Positions 52,944-61,396 of a DNA stretch of 64,000 nt are shown here, piece by piece. A program made the position numbers and the translations under genes. Origin of the DNA: Streptomyces ruber (GTDB lineage Bacteria; Actinomycetota; Actinomycetes; Streptomycetales; Streptomycetaceae); the NCBI RefSeq assembly GCF_014648075.1, contig NZ_BMQK01000018.1:62001-126000 (forward strand), read 5' to 3'. A model generated the notes under the pieces. The model was not told the origin of the DNA. It searched no databases and worked only from the letters and a program-made list of their open reading frames with translations. How positions within the stretch are numbered: the first letter of the stretch is position 1; each line of letters opens with the position of its first letter.

Positions 52944-53372
52944 TCAGCTACGCGTCTCGCGCGACTGCTCGCCCTGCCCGGTGCTCCGTTCCCGCTCCTC
53001 CTGCTGCTTCTTCTCCTTCAGGCGGGCCGCTTCCTTCCGCACCTCGGCCTGGGTGGCCCGCTCCCGCCGGAGCCACTCGGGCTCCTCCTGCTTCAGCGCG
53101 TCGATCTGTTCCGTGGTGAGCGGCTCGGTGATCCCGCCGCGGGCGAGGCCCGCGATGGAGACGCCCAGCCTGGCGGCGACCACCGGACGGGGGTGCGGGC
53201 CGTTGCGTCGCAGTTCGCGCAGCCACTCCGGCGGGTCGGTCTGCAGCGCGTTCAGCTCGGCGCGCGAGACGACACCCTCCCGGAACTCGGCGGGGGTGGC
53301 TTCGAGGTACACACCCAGCTTCTTCGCCGCGGTCGCGGGCTTCATCGTCTGGGTGGTCTGGTGCGACGTCAT
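52944..53372 (-). CDS. DUF5997-family protein
   Basis: A 142-aa protein of the actinobacterial DUF5997 family. It opens KPATAAKKLGVYLEATPAEF, then REGVVSRAELNALQTDPPEWLRELRRNGPHPRPVVAARLGVS, and ends in a charged helical tail (EVRKEAARLKEKKQQEERE). TACCCT (53385-53380) ends seven bases before the ATG, so the mRNA is probably leaderless. It is divergent from an HTH-less LysR-like gene 68 bp away, an arrangement I recall as common in Streptomyces. The function is unknown; the VVAARLGVSIAGLARGG part could be a minimal DNA- or protein-binding helix pair. Confidence 0.85.
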   Translation of the reverse strand: MTSHQTTQTMKPATAAKKLGVYLEATPAEFREGVVSRAELNALQTDPPEWLRELRRNGPHPRPVVAARLGVSIAGLARGGITEPLTTEQIDALKQEEPEWLRRERATQAEVRKEAARLKEKKQQEERERSTGQGEQSRETRS

Positions 53373-53379
53373 GCCGTCA

Positions 53380-53433
53380 AGGGTATCGAGCATGTGAACC
53401 AGCTCCGACCACCGCCGACACGCCCGGTAACCT
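53380..53433. promoter_or_regulatory. Divergent leaderless promoter pair
   Basis: TACCCT (minus strand, 53385-53380) serves the DUF5997 gene. TAACCT (53428-53433) ends six bases before the GTG at 53440. The two -10 boxes share the 53386-53427 stretch for their -35 regions, so the genes are probably co-regulated. Confidence 0.6.
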
Positions 53434-53439
53434 GGCGGA

Positions 53440-54252
53440 GTGACTGGCTCGGAAGTGTCCCCTTCGTTCCGGCTCGCGTACGTTCCGGGAGTGACACCCA
53501 GTAAGTGGGTGCGGATCTGGAACGAGCGGCTGCCCGACGTGCCCCTGCAGCTCCTCGCGGTGTCCGCCGCCGAGGCGGGTGACGTGCTGCGGGACGGCGG
53601 TGCCGACGCGGGTCTGGTCCGGCTGCCGGTCGACCGTACGGTCCTCAGCGCGATCCCGCTCTACACCGAGACCACGGTCGTCGTCATCCCGAAGGACCAC
53701 GTCGTGGCGGCGGTCGAGGAGGTTTCCGCCGAGGACCTCGCCGACGAGATCGTGCTGCACCCCCTGGACGACGTCCTGGACTGGGAGCGCCCGCCGGGCC
53801 TGCCCGCCTTCGAGCGTCCGGCCACGACGGCCGACGCCGTCGAACTGGTGGCGGCGGGCATCGGGCTCCTGGTGGTCCCGCAGTCGCTCGCCCGCCTGCA
53901 CCACCGCAAGGACCTGACCTACCGGACGGTCACGGACGCCCCTCAGTCGGGCGTCGCCCTGTCCTGGCCGGAGGATGCCACCACCGACCTGGTGGAGGAC
54001 TTCATCGGCATCGTCCGCGGGCGGACCGTCAACAGCACCCGGGGCCGGCAGCAGCCCGCCGCACAGTCCAAGCCCGCGGCCAAGGCCGCGCGCTCCACGG
54101 CGGGTGGCGGCGCGCAGCGCAAACCGGCGGCCGGCAGGTCGTCCTCGTCCGGGAAGACCCGGCGGAGCGCTTCCGGCGGCGGATCCGGCGGCTCGGGCGG
54201 CTCCGGTGGGTCCCGGAGCGGTCGGCGGGGGAAGCCGCGGCGGCGGTCGTAG
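53440..54252 (+). CDS. LysR-type substrate-binding-domain protein lacking a DNA-binding domain
   Basis: A 270-aa protein. Residues about 8-195 are a LysR effector-binding fold (FRLAYVPGVTPSKWVRIWNERLP, TETTVVVIPKDH, DAVELVAAGIGLLVVPQSLARL). No N-terminal winged HTH is present, and the start is fixed by TAACCT six bases upstream of the GTG, so it is not a truncated annotation. The last 75 residues are rich in Lys, Arg, Ser and Gly (SGGGSGGSGGSGG), a disordered basic tail that could bind nucleic acid. It is divergent from DUF5997. It may act as a ligand-dependent partner of that protein. Confidence 0.87.
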   Translation: MTGSEVSPSFRLAYVPGVTPSKWVRIWNERLPDVPLQLLAVSAAEAGDVLRDGGADAGLVRLPVDRTVLSAIPLYTETTVVVIPKDHVVAAVEEVSAEDLADEIVLHPLDDVLDWERPPGLPAFERPATTADAVELVAAGIGLLVVPQSLARLHHRKDLTYRTVTDAPQSGVALSWPEDATTDLVEDFIGIVRGRTVNSTRGRQQPAAQSKPAAKAARSTAGGGAQRKPAAGRSSSSGKTRRSASGGGSGGSGGSGGSRSGRRGKPRRRS

Positions 54253-54620
54253 GCCGTGGGCGGGCGCAGGCCGTAGGTCTCGGGCAGTGGCCGTCGCCGT
54301 CTCGGACCGCTTCGGGGGCCGCACCCCGAGCGGTGGACCGCCGATGCCGGCGCCGCCGCACACAACGACTTTTTCGAGGACGACGAGGGCCGCTCCGGGC
54401 GACGCTCTTCCGCAACCCGGTCGCCGGCCACTGGCGCGCCCGTCGCGCGTCGCCGATGCCGCCGTGCCCGGTGTCGTACGGGTCGAGTGGACCGGCCCGC
54501 AGGGCGACCGGCTGTGCGTACGGCGCGCCGGGACGAGTGATCGTCGCACGAACGCGACCGGCGGATCGGCCGACCCGACCACCCGGTTCCGGCGCCCGGT
54601 GACCAGAACCGTTCCGCCCG
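54253..54620. other. Intergenic region, no gene seen
   Basis: 368 bp with only GC-shadow frames on both strands. No promoter, terminator or RNA structure stands out. Confidence 0.5.
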
Positions 54621-55751
54621 ATGACTCGTCCTGAGGACGAGGAAGCCGGACGGGAAGCCAGAACGGAGCGGGCGCGGGTGACCAGAGAAGTGATGCCGAC
54701 GGTGAGGGCGGCGTTCCGGCGGGCGTGGCGGCGAACGAGGCGGCGGGCCCCGGGCGCCGGGGCGCGGGGCGGAGCGCGGAACGGGGCGCGGAACAGGGCG
54801 CGGAGCCGGTCGGTGTGGACGCGGGGGCGGGTGCTCGCCGCCCTCGCGGTCCTGACGGCCGGGCTGCTGCTGTTCCACCGGGCCGTGCCCGACTCCGTGG
54901 GCGGCATCTCCCTGGGGGGTGCGGGGAGTCTGCTGGAATCGTTCCTCCCGTGGCTCGGCCTGGTGGCCGTGGTCCTGCTCGTCCTGGCGCTGCTGCGCCG
55001 TTCGGTCACCGCGCTGGTGGCGCTGCTGCTGCCGATGGCCGCCTGGACGTGGCTCTTCGGCGGGCTGCTCCGGCCGGCGGAGCGGCCCGGTCCGCACGAC
55101 CTGCTCGTGGTCCAGCACAACGTCAGCGACGAGAACACCGACCCGGCGGGCACGGCCCGCGCCCTGGCCGGGGCCGGACCCGACCTCATCGCGCTGCAGG
55201 AACTGGTGCCTCCCGCGCTGACGGAGTACGAGCGGACCCTCGCCCCGGACTACCCGTACCACGAGGTCCGGGGCACCGTCGGGCTCTGGTCCAGACACCC
55301 GCTCACCGGCACCCGGCCGCTGGACATCAAGCCCCGTGACATCACGGAGCCCTGGAGCCGCGGGCTGCGAACCGTGGTCCGCACGCCGCACGGCGAGGTC
55401 GCGGCGTACGTCGCGCACCTGCCCTCCATCCGCGTCGGGACCAGCGGCCTGGCGTCCTCCCGGCGCGACGAGAGCGCGGAACTGCTGGGCCGTGCCGTCG
55501 CCGCCGAGCCGGTGCGGACGGTGATCCTGCTGGGCGACCTGAACGGCACGGTCGACGACCGCGGGCTGGCCCCGCTGACCTCACGGCTGAACACGGCGGA
55601 ACGCGGCGTCGCCCTCAGCTTCCCCGCCGCCTTCCCGCTGGCCCGGATCGACCAGGTCATGGCCCGCTCGGCGGCCGTCACCCACATCCGCACCCTGCCC
55701 GCCACCGGCAGCGACCACCTGCCGGTCGCCGCCCGCGTCGCACCCGGCTGA
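54621..55751 (+). CDS. VanJ/StaP-like membrane endonuclease/exonuclease/phosphatase-family protein
   Basis: A 376-aa membrane protein. After a basic cytosolic tail it has three hydrophobic helices (about 70-88, 108-126, 130-148). The extracytoplasmic EEP domain has VVQHNVSDEN, IALQELVP, LLGDLNGTVDD and GSDHLPVAARV, supplying the metal and catalytic Asn, Glu, Asp and His. Topology and motifs match VanJ/StaP of Streptomyces, which hydrolyse undecaprenyl pyrophosphate-type substrates and give teicoplanin tolerance. ATG 54621 is used; a GTG at 54678 is another option. No van cluster is in view, so a general cell-wall lipid-carrier recycling role is more likely. Confidence 0.85.
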   Translation: MTRPEDEEAGREARTERARVTREVMPTVRAAFRRAWRRTRRRAPGAGARGGARNGARNRARSRSVWTRGRVLAALAVLTAGLLLFHRAVPDSVGGISLGGAGSLLESFLPWLGLVAVVLLVLALLRRSVTALVALLLPMAAWTWLFGGLLRPAERPGPHDLLVVQHNVSDENTDPAGTARALAGAGPDLIALQELVPPALTEYERTLAPDYPYHEVRGTVGLWSRHPLTGTRPLDIKPRDITEPWSRGLRTVVRTPHGEVAAYVAHLPSIRVGTSGLASSRRDESAELLGRAVAAEPVRTVILLGDLNGTVDDRGLAPLTSRLNTAERGVALSFPAAFPLARIDQVMARSAAVTHIRTLPATGSDHLPVAARVAPG

Positions 55752-55805
55752 CGAGCCCGCCCCGAACGGCCACCCGACCCGAACGGCCACCCGCCCCGAC
55801 CGCCC

Positions 55806-55867
55806 ACCGGAACCGGCCACCGCGACCGACCCAAGTACCGGAACCGGCCACCGCGACCGACCCGAGT
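55806..55867. repeat. 31-bp tandem duplication
   Basis: Copies at 55806-55836 and 55837-55867 differ at one base. They lie in the gap between the VanJ-like and DUF350 genes. Shorter CGAACGGCCACCCG repeats precede them. Confidence 0.9.
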
Positions 55868-55970
55868 AACTGACCACCGGCTCCGATCAGCAGATGAACG
55901 AGTGCGCTACATTGCGGATCGCCTTGACCGCGATCATCCTGATCCCTCACGCTACGGAGCCGGCCACCTC

Positions 55971-56393
55971 ATGAGCGACATCGTCAACGGACTCGGCAGA
56001 GCCACCGCCTACGGCGGTGTGGGCCTGGTCCTGCTGGTCCTCGGTATCTTCCTGGTCGACCTGCTGACCCCCGGAAAGCTCGGCCGGCAGATCTGGCAGG
56101 AGCGCAACCGCAACGCCGCCGTGGTGCTCAGTTCGGCGCTGCTCGGTATCGGCGGCATCGTCTTCACCTCCATCTGGACGACGTACGAGGACTTCGGCAA
56201 GGGGCTGCTGTCGACCGCGCTGTTCGGGCTGCTGGGACTGGTGATGATGGCCGTGGCGTTCCTGGTGGTCGATCTGGTGACGCCCGGGCGCCTGGGCGCG
56301 ACGCTGGTCGAACAGGAGCCGCACCCCGCGGTCTGGGTGACGGCGTCCTGCAACCTCGCGGTGTCCGCGATCATCTCGGCGTCCATAGCCTGA
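55971..56393 (+). CDS. DUF350 membrane protein
   Basis: A 140-aa protein with four membrane helices arranged as an internal duplication. The first half ends FLVDLLTPGKLG and the second FLVVDLVTPGRLG. The family is found in many bacteria, and its molecular function is unknown. TTGACC (55924-55929) and CACGCT (55948-55953) could be the promoter, with GGAG at 55956 before the ATG. It is convergent with the WGR-domain gene, with 35 bp between and no clear terminator. Confidence 0.88.
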   Translation: MSDIVNGLGRATAYGGVGLVLLVLGIFLVDLLTPGKLGRQIWQERNRNAAVVLSSALLGIGGIVFTSIWTTYEDFGKGLLSTALFGLLGLVMMAVAFLVVDLVTPGRLGATLVEQEPHPAVWVTASCNLAVSAIISASIA

Positions 56394-56428
56394 CACCCCG
56401 TCAGCCCCGAGTCCGGCGGATCAGAGGG

Positions 56429-57880
56429 TCACACCAGCCTCCTGATGTCACCGCGGACCCGGTAGAAACCGCCCGACGCGGGGTGCAGCGCGTCGACGAC
56501 GTACCGGGCGCCCGGTTCCCGTATCGCGCGCGGGAACTGGACGTTCCACGACCGGTCGTAGCCGTCCGACACCACATGGATCCGCGTGCGGCCGCCCTCC
56601 TGCACGCACTCCACGACCACCGAACCGGCGGGCACGGAGGCCACGGACGTGACGGAGGTGGCGGCCGTGACCGGGGTGTACGTGGGCACCTCGGCCGCGG
56701 CGGCGAGCTTGATGTCGCGGGCGACCGGCACCGACCCCTGCTGGGCGGCCGTCACCGCCGCCTCGCTCGCGTCCACGCACACCAGGGAACCGTCGGTGGT
56801 GACCAGGTAGAGCCGTTCGTCGCGGTACTGCATCGACAGCGCGGAACCACCGCCGCCCGTACCGAGCTTCCACAGTCTCGTGCCGTCCCGGTCGAAGCAG
56901 TACACCGAGGAGGCGGAGTCCCCCGCGAAGACGAACCGCCCGCCGGGGGAGGTGGCGCACGAGTACACCGGGCTGTCGCACTGGTACGCCGCCTCGACGG
57001 CGCCGGTCGCCTTCGACAGCCGCTGCACCACGCGGTGCGAGGTCCCCGCGTACACCGCGTCGTCCTCCTGCCAGCCGAAGAGCACGCCGCCCTGGGTGGG
57101 CGTGTGCCACAACTCGGTGCCGCCGTCGGGGGAGTGGGCCGTCACGCCGCCCGAGTGCCCGTGGTACACGGCCCGGTCGTCGGCCCGCACCATCCAGGCG
57201 TGCGCGCCGCGCCCGCCGCGCGCCCACTGATGCTCGTCCTCGTGGTCGATGACGGTGAGCCGCCCGTCCCGGTCCGCGACGTTCAGCACGCCCTCGTGGA
57301 TGTCGAGCCAGAAGATGTCCACGTCCGCGGCGATGTCGTAGGCGGCGAACGGCAGCTTGGACGACAGGTCGTACACCCGCCCGTCGTCGCAGCCGGCGTA
57401 GATCCAGAAGTCGTCGGCGACAAGGCATTTCACCCCGTCCGGCAGCTGATACCGGGCGAGCACCTCACCGCCGTGCGCGAGCGTGTAGACGTCCCCGGCC
57501 TGGTTCCCCACCCAGCACCGCTCGTCGTCGATGTGGATGCCGAACGCCGCGGATCCCGTACGGAACCGCCACAGCACCGGAGCGACGGCGCGGGCCGTGG
57601 ACGGCGCGGAGGCCACCTGACGACGCGTCACCGCACGCGGCGCGCGCTGCCCCTGCACAGCGGGCGCGTACCCCTTGCGCACCTTCTCGCCTATCTTCTT
57701 GGCGGCCGCGGCCTGTGCCTTCTCGACGCTGGGAAAGGACGACGTCGTGGTCTGCCCGGCGGCGCCGATCCGTCCGTAACGGATGGACACGACCTGCCCC
57801 TGGACGGTCACCTCGTAGAACTTGTGCGCGCCCCCGCCGTCCTGCGACAGCTCCAGATACGTCTTCGATGTCGTCGACAT
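56429..57880 (-). CDS. WGR-domain protein with a PQQ-like beta-propeller
   Basis: A 483-aa cytosolic protein. The WGR domain (about 1-75: KTYLELSQDGGGAHKFYEV, SIRYGRIGAAGQ) is the nucleic-acid/PARP-type module, with YGR in place of WGR. A linker is followed by a seven- to eight-bladed propeller (about 100-410) with repeated VYCFDRDGTRLWKL-like blades. A C-terminal beta region lies at about 415-483. The ATG at 57880 is preceded by GGGGAGAGG; the upstream extension is not protein-like. The same pairing occurs in other actinobacteria; its role is unknown. It is divergent from the nuclease-DUF2075 gene. Confidence 0.88.
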   Translation of the reverse strand: MSTTSKTYLELSQDGGGAHKFYEVTVQGQVVSIRYGRIGAAGQTTTSSFPSVEKAQAAAAKKIGEKVRKGYAPAVQGQRAPRAVTRRQVASAPSTARAVAPVLWRFRTGSAAFGIHIDDERCWVGNQAGDVYTLAHGGEVLARYQLPDGVKCLVADDFWIYAGCDDGRVYDLSSKLPFAAYDIAADVDIFWLDIHEGVLNVADRDGRLTVIDHEDEHQWARGGRGAHAWMVRADDRAVYHGHSGGVTAHSPDGGTELWHTPTQGGVLFGWQEDDAVYAGTSHRVVQRLSKATGAVEAAYQCDSPVYSCATSPGGRFVFAGDSASSVYCFDRDGTRLWKLGTGGGGSALSMQYRDERLYLVTTDGSLVCVDASEAAVTAAQQGSVPVARDIKLAAAAEVPTYTPVTAATSVTSVASVPAGSVVVECVQEGGRTRIHVVSDGYDRSWNVQFPRAIREPGARYVVDALHPASGGFYRVRGDIRRLV

Positions 57881-58147
57881 GGCAGACAGACCTCTCCCCA
57901 GGTCAGGGCCTGCGGCGTGTTCCGCGGGTCCCATTGCCTGAACCGTAGAGGGGGGCACTGACAGTCGGTCCGGCGCTCCGCCGTGGGGCGTTCGGGGCCG
58001 ACGCCGACGAAGGCGCCGACGACACACCGTAGGTATCCTTGATCGCATCGTCATCGCGGCCCGACGGGCTTCCGCTCCACTCCGGTGGAGTCTCGAAGGA
58101 CACGCCCCCACCCGCACGAGTCACTTCGTGCTGCCTGGGGGAAGTCC

Positions 58148-60034
58148 TTGCTGTTCCGCGCGTCCGCGAAAACCGTCGCCGAGAAGGCACTCGACAGTTC
58201 GCTCCTCCTCCACCTCACCGAGCAGTTCGTCCATATGCACGGCCATCGTCCCAGCACGTCGGAGATACGCTCCTGGGAGCGGAGCATCCCTGCCCTGGCC
58301 ACCGCACTCAACGACGCGGGTCTCGGTGACGTGGAGGTCATGCTGGAGTACGCGCTGCCGCTGAACAGCAAGCGCGCCGATGCCGTGCTCGCGGGTGTGC
58401 ACCCCACCACGGGCGAACCGTCGTACGTCGTCGTGGAGCTGAAGCAGTGGAGTCAGGCGGAGCCGGAGGAGGACGACCCGGTGCTGTGCCGTGTCGATGC
58501 CTACGCCCACCCGGTCCTCAACCCCATCGAGCAGGTACGCCGCTACTGTGATTACCTCGTCAACTTCAACGGTGCGGTGGCCGAACATCCCCACCGTGTC
58601 AGCGGAGTGAGCTACCTGCACAACGCGACGGAGTTCGGTGTCAGCGGTCTGCGGGCCATCGAGCTCGACGACCGCGGCCAGATGTTCACGGGCGACCGGC
58701 GCGGCGAGTTCATCGATCATCTGCGGTCCAGGCTCAGCGACAGGCAGCCGGGCGCCCGCGCCGCCGACGAGCTCCGATCGGGCAGGACAGTCCCGTCGAA
58801 GCAGTTGATGTCGGTCGCGGCCCAGGAGGTGCGTGAGCGTGAGCAGTTCGTACTTCTGGACGAGCAGCAGGTCGCGTATCGCATGGTGCTCAACGCGGTG
58901 GAGAAGGCCAAGCGGTCCAACCACAAGGAGGTTCTGGTCGTCACCGGCGGCCCCGGCACCGGCAAGAGCGTCATCGCCCTCTCCCTGCTCGGCGAACTGT
59001 ACCGGCGGGGCATTCCGGCCTTGCATGCCACCGGTTCGCAGTCGTTCACCAAGACGATGAGGAAGGTCGCGGGTACCCGCAAACGCGAGGTGCAGGACCT
59101 CTTCAAGTACTTCAACAGCTTCATGACGACCGAGGCGAACACTCTCGACGTCCTGATATGTGACGAGGCGCACCGCATTCGCGAGACCTCGGCCAACCGC
59201 TACACCCCGGCGGCCCACCGCACCGGCAAGCGGCAGATCGACGAACTCATCGACGTCGCCCGGGTCCCCGTCTTCCTCCTCGACGAGCACCAGGTGGTGC
59301 GCCCCGGCGAGATGGGCACCGTGAAGGAGATCGAGGCGGCCGCGGCGGCCCAGGGTCTCGAGTGCCGCGTCGTGCCGCTGGAGAGTCAGTTCCGCTGTGG
59401 CGGCAGTGACGCGTACCTGCGCTGGGTGGTCCGGCTCCTCGGCCTGGAGCCCGGTGGGCCGGTCGTCTGGGAACCCGATGACCGCATGAGGCTGCTGGTC
59501 GCCGAGAGCCCACAGGAGATGGAAGCATTCCTCGAAGCACGTCGTGCCCAGGGGTACGGCGCCCGCATGTCCGCGGGTTACTGCTGGCGCTGGTCCCCGG
59601 AGCCGAAGCCCGGAGATCCGCTTCCGGCGGACGTCGTCATCGGCGACTGGGCCCGTCCCTGGAACCTCCGTGGCGACCGTGCCGTCTCCGGCGCCCCGCC
59701 GTCGGCCCTGTGGGCCACGGACCCGGCCGGCTTCGGCCAGGTCGGCTGCGTCTACACCGCGCAGGGCTTCGAGTACGACTGGTCCGGCGTCATCATCGGC
59801 CCCGACCTGCTCTGGCGCGGCGACCGCTGGATCACGGACCGGACGGCGTCCAAGGACCCGGTGTTCAAGAAGTCGACCCCGGACAGCGATGTCGACCGTC
59901 TGATCCGGAACACTTACAAGGTGCTGCTCACTCGGGGCATGGTCGGCACGATCGTGTACTCGACGGACCCGGAGACCCGGGAGAAGCTGCGGGAACTGGC
60001 GGGCGGCGTGGCGCGGGAATCCGTGCCGGCCTGA
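58148..60034 (+). CDS. Nuclease-like domain fused to a DUF2075 helicase-type ATPase
   Basis: A 628-aa protein. The N-terminal part (about 1-215) carries a PD-(D/E)xK-like core: VEVMLEYALPLNSKRADAVLAG then YVVVELKQW. The C-terminal DUF2075 P-loop domain (about 250-620) has VVTGGPGTGKSVIALSL (Walker A), DVLICDEAHRI (Walker B), VPLESQFRCGGSDAY and VYTAQGFEYDWSGVIIG (helicase motif V/VI region). The TTG at 58148 with GGGGGAAG close upstream is preferred because homologous proteins begin near LLFRAS. GTG 58085 would add 21 residues. DUF2075 proteins occur in defence and repair contexts. Linked genes are a 65-aa protein downstream and the divergent WGR gene. Confidence 0.85.
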   Translation: MLFRASAKTVAEKALDSSLLLHLTEQFVHMHGHRPSTSEIRSWERSIPALATALNDAGLGDVEVMLEYALPLNSKRADAVLAGVHPTTGEPSYVVVELKQWSQAEPEEDDPVLCRVDAYAHPVLNPIEQVRRYCDYLVNFNGAVAEHPHRVSGVSYLHNATEFGVSGLRAIELDDRGQMFTGDRRGEFIDHLRSRLSDRQPGARAADELRSGRTVPSKQLMSVAAQEVREREQFVLLDEQQVAYRMVLNAVEKAKRSNHKEVLVVTGGPGTGKSVIALSLLGELYRRGIPALHATGSQSFTKTMRKVAGTRKREVQDLFKYFNSFMTTEANTLDVLICDEAHRIRETSANRYTPAAHRTGKRQIDELIDVARVPVFLLDEHQVVRPGEMGTVKEIEAAAAAQGLECRVVPLESQFRCGGSDAYLRWVVRLLGLEPGGPVVWEPDDRMRLLVAESPQEMEAFLEARRAQGYGARMSAGYCWRWSPEPKPGDPLPADVVIGDWARPWNLRGDRAVSGAPPSALWATDPAGFGQVGCVYTAQGFEYDWSGVIIGPDLLWRGDRWITDRTASKDPVFKKSTPDSDVDRLIRNTYKVLLTRGMVGTIVYSTDPETREKLRELAGGVARESVPA

Positions 60035-60179
60035 CGGAGCCGGCGTGCCCCGATGTGAACCGTGAAACGCGGTACTTCGATTTCCTGTTCGAGTGAGGCG
60101 GCTCGACACGCTCTTCGCCGCGGTTGGATGCAAGCTGGTGGTGGGGGCACAGAGGCAGCCGTACGACGGAGAGAGGTCG

Positions 60180-60377
60180 ATGGCCATGACGGATCCGGAG
60201 AACGAGCCGAAAGCCGTGAACGGCCCCCGCGGGCTGTGGTCGGGCGGAGAGCGCCCCTACGACCCGGAGGACCTGGTCAGGGCCATGGGAGCCGATCCGA
60301 CCCCGGAGCGGGTCGAGAGGGCCAGGAAGATGATCGAGGAGGAAGGGCCCTCGGTGATCGAGAAGTACCTGCCCTAG
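60180..60377 (+). CDS. Small acidic protein (65 aa)
   Basis: A 65-aa protein with GAGAGAGG just before the ATG. It reads GLWSGGERPYDPEDLVRAMG, then PERVERARKMIEEEG and ends IEKYLP. No domain is recognised. It ends 31 bp before a strong hairpin. It is 146 bp after the ATPase gene and may share its transcript. Confidence 0.75.
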   Translation: MAMTDPENEPKAVNGPRGLWSGGERPYDPEDLVRAMGADPTPERVERARKMIEEEGPSVIEKYLP

Positions 60378-60407
60378 GCGGCGGGGCCGGCAACACGTGT
60401 CTGCCGG

Positions 60408-60442
60408 GGGAGGGCCCCTGATCTGACCGGACAGGGGCCCTC
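60408..60442 (+). terminator. Strong hairpin terminator
   Basis: GGAGGGCCCCTG (60408-60419) and CAGGGGCCCTCC (60431-60442) form a perfect 12-bp stem with an 11-nt loop after the 65-aa gene. Confidence 0.85.
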
Positions 60443-60552
60443 CGGGAGATGGGCTTCGCGGGCTTCACGGGCATCAATATGATCGGCTCGTTCCGCGCCG
60501 AACGGCGAGGGATCCGAGAGACCGGAAAGCCGAGAAATCCGAGGAAGCCCCT

Positions 60553-61350
60553 GTGAACGACGTCGCGCCCTCCTACCGGCTCGTCCCGGGTGCGCCCGGC
60601 TCCCCGGTGATCCTGCACGTCCCGCACTCCTCGCGGGCGATACCGGCCGACGTACGCGAGGGCATCGTCCTCGACGACGGCGCGCTGGAGCGGGAGCTGG
60701 ACCACATCACCGACGCGCACACCGCCCGGATCGCCGCGGAGGCCGCCGTACGGTCGGCCACGACTCCCTGGCAGTTCGTCAACCAGCTGTCGCGTCTCGT
60801 GGTGGACCCGGAGCGGTTCCCCGACGAGCGGGAGGAGATGCTGTCGGCCGGCATGGGTGCCGTGTACACGCGGACGACGCACCGGGAGGTCCTCCGCCCG
60901 GACGGGTACGACGGCGAACCGCTCGTCGAGCGCTACTTCCGGCCCTACGCCGCCGCCGTGACCGCCGCCGTCGCCGAACGGCTGGAGACGGTCGGGCGGG
61001 CGGTCGTCGTCGACGTCCACTCGTACCCGACCGAGCGCCTGCCGTACGAACTCCACGGCGACGGTCCCCGGCCGCCCGTCTGCCTGGGCCGCGACGGCTT
61101 CCACACGCCGGCCGAGCTGCTGGACGAGGCCCGGAAGGCGTTCGACTGCTTCGGCGGTACTGGAGTCAACACTCCCTTCGCGGGGGCGTACGTCCCGCTC
61201 AGGTACTACGGGAACGACCCGCGGGTGAGCGCCCTGATGATCGAGATCCGGCGGGACGTCTACATGAGCGAGCCCGGAGGACCGTCCGGGCCGGGGCTCG
61301 GGGCGGTGGCGGAGGCGCTCGCCGGGCTGGTGGACGCGGTGAGCGGGTGA
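60553..61350 (+). CDS. hutG: N-formylglutamate amidohydrolase
   Basis: A 265-aa zinc hydrolase releasing formate from N-formylglutamate, the last step of one histidine-degradation route. The family blocks HVPHSSRAIP, DHITDAHTARIA, VVDVHSYPTERLPYE and MIEIRRDVYM are intact. The GTG start follows GAGGAAG by 5 nt. No other hut genes are adjacent, so it may serve as a general formyl-amino-acid hydrolase. It is convergent with the LigD-type ligase gene. Confidence 0.9.
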   Translation: MNDVAPSYRLVPGAPGSPVILHVPHSSRAIPADVREGIVLDDGALERELDHITDAHTARIAAEAAVRSATTPWQFVNQLSRLVVDPERFPDEREEMLSAGMGAVYTRTTHREVLRPDGYDGEPLVERYFRPYAAAVTAAVAERLETVGRAVVVDVHSYPTERLPYELHGDGPRPPVCLGRDGFHTPAELLDEARKAFDCFGGTGVNTPFAGAYVPLRYYGNDPRVSALMIEIRRDVYMSEPGGPSGPGLGAVAEALAGLVDAVSG

Positions 61351-61396
61351 GCGGAGGTCCGGACCGGTCCGGCCGTTCCTCGCGCTTACGAGTGGC

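Noticed and set aside
56394..56428. Terminator between DUF350 and WGR genes
   Set aside because: No inverted repeat with a stem of 6 bp or more is present in the 35-bp gap.
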